NCBI GenBank assembly: GCA_903970255.1 | Contig: CAJCHM010000014.1 | Location: 1 to 42,119 of the forward strand | Source: Acidobacteriota bacterium | GTDB taxonomy: Bacteria; Chlamydiota; Chlamydiia; Chlamydiales; Rhabdochlamydiaceae | Reading direction: 5' to 3' | Length of the DNA: 42,119 nt | Shown: piece after piece, positions 17,472-25,489 of the stretch | Layout: every line of letters begins with the position of its first letter | How positions within the stretch are numbered: position 1 is the stretch's first letter | The notes under the pieces: model-generated | Told to the model about the DNA's origin: nothing | What the model saw: the letters and a program-made list of their open reading frames with translations, nothing else | The model's database searches: none | Position numbers and translations under genes: made by a program

Positions 17472-19313
17472 ATGCAAGCATTTGTTTTCGGGATTCTGCT
17501 CTTTTTTTCAGTGTCTCTATGGGGAGATTCAAAGAAGGATTTACGATCATTTGTACAATCTTTGTCTAAAGAACAAAATTTTATCCTCAAGGAGTTCTTT
17601 CGCACTTTAATCAAGGACTCATTCAGCGGCTATGTTTTGTATGGCGCTAAGCCTATGTCCATAGAGGGATATCCTCTATCCTACGAAAGCGGGGCCTTAT
17701 CGGGAATTGATGAAAAAGCGCTTTGCCTCATTAAGGGGGTGGAGTTTTGGCAAGCCTTAAGTATCTCTCCAAAAAATAAAGATTATTTTTTTTTAGTTTT
17801 TGACGCAAAGTCATACGGTTATCGTCACCTTGTTTGCATCAATCGTCAAGCATTTTTAGATACTGTAAATAAAAACCTTTCATTGTTTCGATATGTATTG
17901 GGACCCACGCTCACCGCGGAGAGCTTATTACAAGAGCTTATAGAAGCAAAAGAGCGATTTTATGATGTTCTAAAAAGCGATAACGTTCTGTTAGGGATTT
18001 TATTGGGTTATGGGACACAAAATGCTCTTCTCATTTCCAGAAAAGAGTTCATTTCCAATGCATTCCTATCAGATCGGAATGAAGAATTTCCATTTCTCTC
18101 AAAAATGGCAAGAATGAACCTCCCCCCCCCACGAAACGTTCGGCAAACCCCCTCTATTGGCTATAGTACTTTAGCTGATGAGTGTGAGGCGATAAGAAAA
18201 TTGACTGTTGTATCACGGAAGCTGAAGCCATTTCATTCTTATAAGATCCCTTATTTTGGCTGCGAACCAGACTCTGAAGAGAGCAAAGCTCTTCTTACCA
18301 CTTACGAAATGAATCGTAAAGCAATTATAAAAGCTGTTGAAACAGATGATCTCTTGGAAAAAACGCTGCTAAAACTATTAACGACATCCTTTAAACAATT
18401 GGATCTGCCCTCTCTCCCAAAAGCCCTTCCATTCTGTTTGGTTACTGATAAAGAAGAAATAGCAAACAGGCTGATAGAAATAATTCATCAAGAAATAAGA
18501 AGTGAGAAATATGTGGGTGAATGTTTAACAAAAGCATTTTTAGAGGGAGTAAGCAATAGAGAAAACGGCGTCTATTGCTCCGAACCTCCTGAAGAAACAC
18601 ACAAGAGGAAGTGGGAAATTTATGTGACCCGAAAAGATTTAGAACGGGAAGAAAATCTCGAAGCATCAAGGAAGTATTTTGATCAGCTTCCTGCTCTTAA
18701 AAAGGTCATTGCACTAGTGGATCAGAAATTATATTTCAAAGTTTTGCGACAAGGTAAAGGAACTCCGGCCACTTTCAAAACTAAGAATGCAACATTCCAT
18801 TACTTGTTCCATGTTTTAGGAGAGGATAAATCTATTGCTGGAACAGTAAAAAACGAAAACATCAAACAATTTATCCCAGGCGTTGCCTATGCTCTGATTG
18901 GCATGAAACCAGGTGAGACAAGAAAGCTCTATATTCATCCCGAATATGGGTATGGCGAGGACTCTTATTTACCTCCTAATTTGCCCATTATCGCTACAAT
19001 CGAACTGATCGATTTCGAAGAGGGTGATGATGGGGAACTGCTTGCAGCTCCTTGTAAGATAATGGATAAAAATCGTGAGAAGCTGTTAGCAAAGTATGAA
19101 AAGTTGCAAACCGATCAATTTTATGCAAATGGAGCTGATTTCTGGAGTTTTGTAAAAAAGAGCGGAGAACTTATTGATTTCAAAACATTTGAGTCTTATT
19201 TTAAGCAAAAAGAGAAAAACACTCATTTTCAGAAAAAAGACAAGTATTTATCAAGCAATGAAAAATTTTTATCCGATCTGCATTGGCGGATGCTATACCC
19301 CGATCGGCCATAA
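17472..19313 (+). CDS. Large exported protein with C-terminal FKBP-type prolyl isomerase domain
   Basis: The 613-residue protein starts with a signal peptide (MQAFVFGILLFFSVSLWG). The first ~420 residues are unrecognised. Residues ~425-525 are an FKBP domain: VLRQGKGTPATFKT, FIPGVAYALIGMKPGETRKLYIHPEYGYGE and PNLPIIATIELIDF are family landmarks. A charged helical tail of ~90 residues follows. An in-frame ATG at 17406 was rejected because it precedes the stem-loop and the signal peptide. A Mip-like role at the host interface is plausible, since Mip proteins are exported FKBPs of intracellular bacteria, but this architecture is different. Confidence 0.8.
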   Translation: MQAFVFGILLFFSVSLWGDSKKDLRSFVQSLSKEQNFILKEFFRTLIKDSFSGYVLYGAKPMSIEGYPLSYESGALSGIDEKALCLIKGVEFWQALSISPKNKDYFFLVFDAKSYGYRHLVCINRQAFLDTVNKNLSLFRYVLGPTLTAESLLQELIEAKERFYDVLKSDNVLLGILLGYGTQNALLISRKEFISNAFLSDRNEEFPFLSKMARMNLPPPRNVRQTPSIGYSTLADECEAIRKLTVVSRKLKPFHSYKIPYFGCEPDSEESKALLTTYEMNRKAIIKAVETDDLLEKTLLKLLTTSFKQLDLPSLPKALPFCLVTDKEEIANRLIEIIHQEIRSEKYVGECLTKAFLEGVSNRENGVYCSEPPEETHKRKWEIYVTRKDLEREENLEASRKYFDQLPALKKVIALVDQKLYFKVLRQGKGTPATFKTKNATFHYLFHVLGEDKSIAGTVKNENIKQFIPGVAYALIGMKPGETRKLYIHPEYGYGEDSYLPPNLPIIATIELIDFEEGDDGELLAAPCKIMDKNREKLLAKYEKLQTDQFYANGADFWSFVKKSGELIDFKTFESYFKQKEKNTHFQKKDKYLSSNEKFLSDLHWRMLYPDRP

Positions 19314-19325
19314 ACTTCAATTACT

Positions 19326-19341
19326 GTTACTGAATGTGCTT
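19326..19341 (+). repeat. 16-bp direct repeat, right copy (pgi 3' end)
   Basis: Identical to 16905-16920; it covers the last codons and part of the stop of the convergent pgi gene. Confidence 0.75.
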
Positions 19342-20913
19342 AAGATAAGCGGCTCCTAGAGGGAAGACTTTGGGATCTAGCGGCTTTTTTTGTTTTAGAG
19401 CTGCCATCTGGTCGATGATTTTGAGCGCTAACTTCTTACCAAGCTGCACTCCTTCTTGATCAAAAGAGTTGATATTCCAAATAAATCCCTGGAAAACGAC
19501 TTTATGCTCATAGTAGGCCAAAATTGCCCCCATCGCATAAGGATCGAGTCTTTGTCCAAAGAGAATTCGGTTGGGACGATTTCCTGGAAAAAATTTGTTG
19601 GGGTTATCGCTTTCCTGACCAACGGCCAACGCAATCGACTGGGCTAAAAGATTGGCAAGGAGCTTTTCTTGGCAGGTTGTCCCTCGGAAAACAATATCAT
19701 CCCGATATTGGCTCTCTTTGAACCCTAAAAACTCTAGCGGGACAACTGTTGTCCCCTGATGAATCGATTGGTAGAAAGAATGCTGCCCATTGGTTCCCGG
19801 CTCCCCCCAAATAATCGGCCCTGTATCAAAATCTACCGCATTTCCCCTTTTATCAATCTGTTTGCCGTTAGACTCCATGTCAAGTTGCTGCAAATGCGCA
19901 GGGAAGCGGGAAAGGGCTTGCGAATAGGGAATAATGGCAGTTGTAGGACAGCTCAAGAAATTGCGATTCCAAACCCCTAAAAGGGCTGAGAGCAAAGGAA
20001 GATTGGCCTTGGGATCTTGTTTTAGAGCGATTTTGTCCATGGCGCTTGCCCCGCGCAAAAACTCCAAAAACCGATCCATCCCAAGAGCAAATGCAAGGAT
20101 CACCCCCCCCACCATCGATGTCGCAGAATATCTTCCTCCAATGTAATCCCAAATGTAAAAACTAGCTGCATACTGCTGTGGGTCATCCATGGGACTTCCC
20201 TTTCCTGTGACAGCTAAGAAGTGATTTTTAGGATTAAGACCTGCTTTTTTAAATTTCTCTCTGGCAAATTGTTCATTGGTTAAAGTCTCCAAAGTGCTTC
20301 CCGATTTGGAAACGACGACAACAAGAGTTTTTTCCAGATCAATCTGCTGAAAAACGTGCGATGGATCATCAGGGTCTACATTGGAAACAAAGTGAACGCG
20401 TCGATGGGGTTTATGAAAAGCCTCAAGAGCCAAATAGACAGCTTTCGGGCCAAGATCTGATCCCCCGATACCGATTTGAACCATATCGGTAAAGTTCCCC
20501 TTGTTTTCAATGTCATTTAAAAACTCACGCAGTTTTTCACACTCTTTATAAGCTAATTTTGTAGCCTCTGCAGCACTCTCTGCGGTATTGCGCTGTTCAA
20601 AAAAATCGCGCACTGCAGTATGGAGAGCTGGCCGCTGCTCGCTTTCATAGCCCTCGATGAAGTTAACCACCTCACCTGACTGCATCTGGGTCATTTTTAG
20701 AACAGCCTGAGTTTCTACACTCAGATCGCTAAGAGCTGTAAGGGTTGTTTCCGACACACGCTCCATTGCATAAAAGAGCTGAAAACCTAAAGCTTGAGCT
20801 ATCATCGCATCAATGCGTTTGGAAGTAATTGCCCCCTCAATAGTTAAATCTAAGGGATCCTCAGCAAGTTCGTTCAACCGCACAACAGACTTTAAGTGGC
20901 GAAATGAAGTCAT
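19327..20913 (-). CDS. pgi: Glucose-6-phosphate isomerase
   Basis: A 528-residue cytosolic enzyme interconverting glucose-6-P and fructose-6-P. Family signatures are visible: GIGGSDLGPKAVYLAL, VVVSKSGSTLETLTN, IWGEPGTNGQHSFYQ and a C-terminal AYYEHKVVFQGFIWNINSF segment with QEGVQLGK. Length is close to the usual ~525-550. A GTGAGGA site lies about 5 bases before the ATG. It is convergent with recF and its insertion, and divergent from the hydrolase gene. Confidence 0.97.
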   Translation of the reverse strand: MTSFRHLKSVVRLNELAEDPLDLTIEGAITSKRIDAMIAQALGFQLFYAMERVSETTLTALSDLSVETQAVLKMTQMQSGEVVNFIEGYESEQRPALHTAVRDFFEQRNTAESAAEATKLAYKECEKLREFLNDIENKGNFTDMVQIGIGGSDLGPKAVYLALEAFHKPHRRVHFVSNVDPDDPSHVFQQIDLEKTLVVVVSKSGSTLETLTNEQFAREKFKKAGLNPKNHFLAVTGKGSPMDDPQQYAASFYIWDYIGGRYSATSMVGGVILAFALGMDRFLEFLRGASAMDKIALKQDPKANLPLLSALLGVWNRNFLSCPTTAIIPYSQALSRFPAHLQQLDMESNGKQIDKRGNAVDFDTGPIIWGEPGTNGQHSFYQSIHQGTTVVPLEFLGFKESQYRDDIVFRGTTCQEKLLANLLAQSIALAVGQESDNPNKFFPGNRPNRILFGQRLDPYAMGAILAYYEHKVVFQGFIWNINSFDQEGVQLGKKLALKIIDQMAALKQKKPLDPKVFPLGAAYLKHIQ

Positions 20914-20996
20914 AATTCCTCACCCTTGTAATCAAAAATGGTATAAATTATAACATGACACAAAAAGCCACATCACGACAAGAGGGAATTGCATCC

Positions 20997-21737
20997 ATGA
21001 AAGAAACACTTGTGCTCATCCCAGGATTTGCCAATAACCAGCTCGTGTGGAAATACCAGATGGAGAAATTAAAAGATTTATTTGACATCCGCGTCTTTAT
21101 TATGGATCAGTGGTTGTCACGTCAAGAGATGGTCGACCACATCTTAAAACAAACGCCTGAACGGATTTCTTTGGCAGGGCATTCGATGGGGGGATGGATT
21201 GCTCAAGGGATAGCTGCAAAAGCCCCTGAAAGAGTGGCAAAGCTCATCCTTCTCAATACCTGGTGCACATCTGAGGCCCAAAGAGTGGCGATGCAAAAAC
21301 AGATGATTCAGGCTCTTAAGATGGGTAAAATCGCTGAGGTCATGCAGCTTAACTTACCCCTAATCGTTCATCCTTCCCGCCTTCGGGATGCCCCTTTACT
21401 CCAGATCATCGAGTCGATGGTTGCAAGTTTTTCCATCGATTCCCTTATCCATCAGCTACAAGCAATGATCGATGACAGCTCTTCTGTGACTCTTTTGAGT
21501 TCGATCAAAGCTCCCACATTAATTATCCATAGCCAGCAGGACACCTTATTTCCAAAAGAACATGAGACTCTTCTTGCAGGGATTAAAAACTCCAAGTCAG
21601 AGTTGATCAAAGATTGTGGCCACTCCTCTCTATTGGAGAGGCCAGAGGAAACAGCACAGGCTATCTTAACATTCTTAAGGCGATGTTCACCTTTACGGGC
21701 AGAATTTCGCTCAAGCGAAAGGCCCCAGATGCTGTAG
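20997..21737 (+). CDS. Alpha/beta hydrolase with a replaced C-terminus
   Basis: A 246-residue alpha/beta hydrolase. The nucleophile is S63 in GHSMG; D182 in HSQQDTLFP and H209 in DCGHSSLLERPE complete the triad. The oxyanion region is LIPGFANNQLVW. The ATG at 20997 has GAGGGAA upstream and was preferred to one at 20955. From about residue 228 the reading frame enters a MITE-like element, so the last ~18 residues are element-encoded. The catalytic core is complete, so activity may survive. The substrate is unknown; BioH-like and MenH-like esterases share this layout. Confidence 0.85.
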   Translation: MKETLVLIPGFANNQLVWKYQMEKLKDLFDIRVFIMDQWLSRQEMVDHILKQTPERISLAGHSMGGWIAQGIAAKAPERVAKLILLNTWCTSEAQRVAMQKQMIQALKMGKIAEVMQLNLPLIVHPSRLRDAPLLQIIESMVASFSIDSLIHQLQAMIDDSSSVTLLSSIKAPTLIIHSQQDTLFPKEHETLLAGIKNSKSELIKDCGHSSLLERPEETAQAILTFLRRCSPLRAEFRSSERPQML

Positions 21738-21838
21738 TTTTTGACAAGGGAATAGCGCCAGCTATTTCCAAGGAGAAAAATACAGCAGATGGGTGCCTTG
21801 CAGCCGGCCGAAAACTGACCGTAAAGGTGAACATGGCC
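21679..21838. mobile_element. MITE-like element, 160 bp, with terminal inverted repeats
   Basis: Terminal arms 21679-21702 and 21815-21838 are complementary over 24 bases with 2 mismatches, including a perfect 16-bp core (21683-21698 / 21819-21834). Internal hairpins are also present (tcgctcaagcga and ggaatagc/gctatttcc). There is no transposase. The left end lies inside the hydrolase gene, and that gene's stop falls within the element. Confidence 0.7.
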
Positions 21839-21900
21839 AATTAGCCCAAAATTCAGGTTGTCATAAAATGAGCACTTTAAGTAAAATCTGAGTTTCTAAT

Positions 21901-21975
21901 CGGAGCATAGCGCAGTTTGGCTAGCGCATCTGCTTTGGGAGCAGAGGGTCGGGGGTTCGAATCCCTCTGCTCCGA
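21901..21975 (+). tRNA. tRNA-Pro(TGG)
   Basis: A full 75-base cloverleaf. The acceptor CGGAGCA pairs with TGCTCCG. The anticodon stem TCTGC/GCAGA holds the loop TTTGGGA with anticodon TGG, and the T-arm GGGGGTTCGAATCCC is typical of tRNA-Pro. It starts about 60 bases after the MITE-like element. Confidence 0.95.
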
Positions 21976-22054
21976 TTGGTTTTTCTTCTTGATCACTTTA
22001 ATTTTTTCTGTCATAGAGAGAGCATCTATAAAATACGGATGCGAGGCTTCTTCT

Positions 22055-22486
22055 ATGAGAAATCATTTTCCCATCTACAACCTGCTCCATCAAGAAATAA
22101 AAGCTTGCGCAAACCATTTGCTAGAGTTAAGTCAAAGCAAAGAACTTTCCGTTCAAAAAGATGTTGAACATATTTTAGGTCGTCTGATGGAATTACATCA
22201 GTTCGCCATCAAGGTGCGCTCCGATGAACATTACCATCCCCTCACGGATCTCAAATATTATCTAGAAAATACGATGTTGCGATTTCAAGACGACCAGGAT
22301 CGATTACAATCGATGCGCCTTTCTGAGGCTATCTCTCTTTTAGGTCAGCCAGCAGAAATGGATCGGGATTTTAAACCCTCCATTGTGAAATCGTTAACTG
22401 CCTTCTTTTTCGAGCATTTTGTCGAAAACTGTAAGCCGGGTCGCCCTCTATTCAAAAAGTTAGCTGAAATTAAGAGGGAATTGTAA
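22055..22486 (+). CDS. Small helical protein of unknown function
   Basis: A 143-residue, almost wholly helical soluble protein without signal peptide or membrane segment. GAGG lies about 9 bases before the ATG at 22055. Longer in-frame readings would overlap tRNA-Pro and are unlikely. Its last 17 bases overlap the convergent gene at 22470. I do not recognise a family. Confidence 0.6.
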   Translation: MRNHFPIYNLLHQEIKACANHLLELSQSKELSVQKDVEHILGRLMELHQFAIKVRSDEHYHPLTDLKYYLENTMLRFQDDQDRLQSMRLSEAISLLGQPAEMDRDFKPSIVKSLTAFFFEHFVENCKPGRPLFKKLAEIKREL

Positions 22487-23447
22487 TCCCCTCGACCAAA
22501 CCGCCAGCAGCGATAAAGCCTAGCAATTTACGCTTGCCTGACGCGCTGATGGCGTGGGAAGGGACAATCAGTCTATCGAGTCCATCCCAAAGCTCTGTGA
22601 GCCTCTCTTCTGCAACAATGCGAAAATCGACTTTTTTTTGCTTGAGATCTTCTAAGAGACCATCCAACTCTTCAATGACAGCTTGATTCATCGATTCATC
22701 TTGGGGAAAATAAACTCCCACAGTCGGCATTACCATGGATGAGGAAGCTTTCCTATCAACGCTCCCCAACCATCCTTGCCCGTAGCAACCCTCTTCCCAG
22801 CAAATCCCAGAAAAAGGGGTTTTAGCCCCCTTAATCGCAAGATTCAGATATTCAAAGCGAGCCTTTGAAAGGAGTTGGGAAGCCTTAGCCATAGATCCGA
22901 TCCTTTGAATGTCAATGAGGGCAAAGGGCAATACTGCATCGGGTAAAAAGGAGATAAGCCGATGAAGGTATTCAGAAAACATTTGGATGTAAAAAAGCTC
23001 CTCATCCCCCTCTGTTAGCTCATGGGTTAAACCTGATTTCCATAGCTGATCGGGAAAAGAGCCGCGATAAAGAACAACTCCAAATGTCGTATTCTTGAAA
23101 GTGGGCCAAAGCTGTTTGGAGAACTCTTCAATTGCCAGTGAAAAAGAATAAAAACTGGCAGAATCTTCAGGATTAAATGGATGGGAGTTTATACCCCGAA
23201 CGGGGTATAAACCCAAATCGATCTCCCAAAGGATGTATTTTCCATCTGCTGCAATCTTTGTGGCAACCTCTTTTTCTTTGGACCAATTCAAATCATCGCT
23301 CAAATGCGCAGCAAGATAAATAATGACTGTATTTGACCAGTCCATCAAAGGTTCAGATCCCTCTTGAATCTGAGGATGAAAAGGGACCCCTTGCAGATAA
23401 AACCCATGATGATCGGATGTGAAAAGGACAGGTTCAGAAGGACTCAC
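22470..23447 (-). CDS. Unknown protein, possibly related to glycoside hydrolases
   Basis: A 325-residue protein with mixed alpha/beta character and no signal peptide. The region after residue ~270 (GLDRLIVPSHAISASGKRKL, then FIAAGGLVEG) resembles the trimerisation domain of family 42 beta-galactosidases. This likeness is by eye only. Its ATG overlaps the trmB stop by 4 bases, so it is the second gene of a trmB operon. A perfect 11-bp-arm palindrome lies inside its coding region (23187-23212) and encodes part of LYPVRGIN. Confidence 0.65.
   Translation of the reverse strand: MSPSEPVLFTSDHHGFYLQGVPFHPQIQEGSEPLMDWSNTVIIYLAAHLSDDLNWSKEKEVATKIAADGKYILWEIDLGLYPVRGINSHPFNPEDSASFYSFSLAIEEFSKQLWPTFKNTTFGVVLYRGSFPDQLWKSGLTHELTEGDEELFYIQMFSEYLHRLISFLPDAVLPFALIDIQRIGSMAKASQLLSKARFEYLNLAIKGAKTPFSGICWEEGCYGQGWLGSVDRKASSSMVMPTVGVYFPQDESMNQAVIEELDGLLEDLKQKKVDFRIVAEERLTELWDGLDRLIVPSHAISASGKRKLLGFIAAGGLVEGITIPS
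23187..23212. repeat. Perfect palindrome inside a coding region
   Basis: Arms gtttatacccc (23187-23197) and its complement (23202-23212) flank a 4-base loop. The frame stays open through it. Confidence 0.6.
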
Positions 23448-24130
23448 GGCAAGCCTCTATTTTGGAATTGCATATACTGAATCGGTAGTCCCCTCTCCTT
23501 CCAAAGGGTTTCAAAATAGGAGGTTCCATAACCTTCATAATCTGTGATGTAATGAGGAGAGGGAAAACGGGATTTCCATAAAGGGTGGGTTAGCAACAAT
23601 TGGGTGATCTGATGCGTGTAATCGAGATGATCGGTGACAATTGTCGCAATCGCTCCTGGAATACAAGCTTTGGAGATCTCTGTGAAAAAAGGTTCTTGAA
23701 GCAGACGATTCTTGGCGTGTTTGGCCTTGGGCCAAGGGTCGGGAAAATTAACATAGACAGAGTGAATGCTCTCCTTTGGCACGTAGTAACGGGTAAATGT
23801 CAACCCCTCTCCGCAGACAACGAATAAATTTTTTAGGTTAAAATTGTGGATTTTAGACCAGATCTTACGGACGCGCTCAAATTGAATTTCAACAGCCACC
23901 CAGTTACGCTCCGGATGCGCCAGGGCTTTTTCCGCAATCCAAGCCCCATTGCCACTGCAGTATTCCACTTCAACAGCTGCCTCTCTGCCAAAAACCTCAC
24001 GACTTGCCCAGCCAGGAAACACATAATCTTGATGATGCGCATAGTATTCAGGAACATACAAGATATGGTCGTGAACCATGGGTCGCCTTGTCGCCCATGT
24101 AAAGGGACATTTTAAATTTTTTGGTCTCAT
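23444..24130 (-). CDS. trmB: tRNA (guanine-N7-)-methyltransferase
   Basis: The 228-residue SAM-dependent enzyme makes m7G46 in tRNA variable loops. The SAM site reads EVEYCSGNGAWIAEKA (~54-69). The family signature is VYVNFPDPWPKAKHAKNRL. The later TDHLDYTHQI and GTSYFETLW blocks complete the family pattern. Length is normal. No strong ribosome binding site is seen before the ATG at 24130. The downstream gene overlaps by 4 bases. Confidence 0.94.
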   Translation of the reverse strand: MRPKNLKCPFTWATRRPMVHDHILYVPEYYAHHQDYVFPGWASREVFGREAAVEVEYCSGNGAWIAEKALAHPERNWVAVEIQFERVRKIWSKIHNFNLKNLFVVCGEGLTFTRYYVPKESIHSVYVNFPDPWPKAKHAKNRLLQEPFFTEISKACIPGAIATIVTDHLDYTHQITQLLLTHPLWKSRFPSPHYITDYEGYGTSYFETLWKERGLPIQYMQFQNRGLP

Positions 24131-24184
24131 AGCTAGAGCATTTTACTGCCCTAGAACTTTCTTTTCCATTGTTGTTTAGGGAAG

Positions 24185-24209
24185 AAAGAACCCGCAGAGC
24201 GGGTTCTTT
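24185..24209 (-). terminator. Strong hairpin after the 24219 gene
   Basis: Perfect 11-bp arms aaagaacccgc (24185-24195) and complement (24199-24209) with a 3-base loop, beginning 10 bases past the stop of the minus-strand gene. The following bases are T-rich (tttcttccc) on that strand. Confidence 0.75.
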
Positions 24210-24218
24210 GGTAGGATC

Positions 24219-25169
24219 TTAGTTAGCAGAGGTGTTTTCGAACTTAACAACACCTAGATCAAACCCAAGTTCAAAATTAGAAAGAACAATTGCATCCTGG
24301 ATATTTTTAGTTATATTATTACCCTCCATCCAAAACTTCTTCCCATCCTGAGTGATTTTAGCAACCTTAAACGATACTGTTTTAAGTTCTTCTGACTCAC
24401 AGCAGAGCCTCAAAAAAATCTTGGGAAAAGGGAGCACTTTTGGATTTATGCATGCATGGGAAGCATTCTGGAGAACCTCAAATTCTCTATGAATTCTGGC
24501 TGACGGGATATTATTTTGCCAATGAACCGGAATATTACATTTTTCAAGATCAATGGATAGGCCAGAAGGTCCAACGATAGGATCTTGATAAGTAAATAGA
24601 TCCTTACCGTTAGCTTCTCCACAGATCGCAAAACCATCATTCTCTCCTATGTTTTCTACCGTGAAATGAATGCAAATATCTACAACCTTGCTGATTTGTA
24701 GCTGTTTAAATTTCTCATTTAGATTAAAGGATACTTTCGCGCAGGTTTCTTCCACTGCACTAATGCACTTTTTCTCTTCTCCACTCTCAGCTTTCACTCG
24801 ATCCCTACTTTTCAGTTGAGCTATGCTCTCATTAATAGTGGTAAGTATTTTTTTTAAAATATTTATCTGACGAAAAGATCTTGAAAGAACGGCTGCAGCT
24901 GACAAATCCCCAATGTTTGATTCCCAGGCATTGCACCGTTTATTAAGATTCTCAAGCCTATTGTGGGTTTTCAAGTCTTCAAGATTTTTTTGGGATACGT
25001 TATTGATATTTACTAGAGTTTGTTTCACTGTTTTTAGAGTTTGTGCCGCTTCCTGATTTCCCTTTGACTCAGGGTACAAAGCTAGTTGCTGCTTAGTTTT
25101 TTGCATTGTCTGTGCAATTGCATTGAGAAGTGGTATGAAATCATTTGATTCATATTGTGTCTTATTCAT
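24219..25169 (-). CDS. Unknown protein with helical N-terminal and beta-rich C-terminal halves
   Basis: A 316-residue protein. Residues ~8-140 are helical and coiled-coil-prone with many Gln, Lys and Leu. Residues ~155-310 look beta-rich, with repeated FTVEN- and FKVAK-like strands. No signal peptide or membrane segment is seen. The ATG at 25169 has AGAGG about 6 bases upstream; an in-frame codon at 25223 lacks a comparable site. It is monocistronic with a strong terminator. An effector role is possible given the neighbourhood, but nothing proves it. Confidence 0.65.
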   Translation of the reverse strand: MNKTQYESNDFIPLLNAIAQTMQKTKQQLALYPESKGNQEAAQTLKTVKQTLVNINNVSQKNLEDLKTHNRLENLNKRCNAWESNIGDLSAAAVLSRSFRQINILKKILTTINESIAQLKSRDRVKAESGEEKKCISAVEETCAKVSFNLNEKFKQLQISKVVDICIHFTVENIGENDGFAICGEANGKDLFTYQDPIVGPSGLSIDLEKCNIPVHWQNNIPSARIHREFEVLQNASHACINPKVLPFPKIFLRLCCESEELKTVSFKVAKITQDGKKFWMEGNNITKNIQDAIVLSNFELGFDLGVVKFENTSAN

Positions 25170-25489
25170 AAAAACCTCTGTTTTGCAACCGGCACAAACT
25201 CTAACAAATGGGCATAAGTCCATGAGTTCAACAAGCTGGTCCGTTGCTATTTTTGTTGTTTTTTGGCGTCCAAGAATAAAGAGATGTTTTGATTAATGAC
25301 AAGGTGAAAATTACATTCACCCGTGTACTCACTTCGAGATTTTGGATTGCGGCCAAGAATTTTACCGAGATAGGTTCAATCCTGGGAATCTTTGTTGAAC
25401 AATTCTGTGCTCTCTTGCTAATCTAAAAATTAAATCATGGGTGCGCCATCTTTGGGCGACCTCTACAAGTATGGAGTTAATAGGCGCAG
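25170..25489. other. Divergent intergenic region upstream of exbB
   Basis: About 320 bases with no credible gene. It should hold the divergent promoters of the 25169 gene and of exbB. A short imperfect inverted repeat (ggtgcgcc/ggcgacc near 25440-25461) is the only structure noted. Confidence 0.5.
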
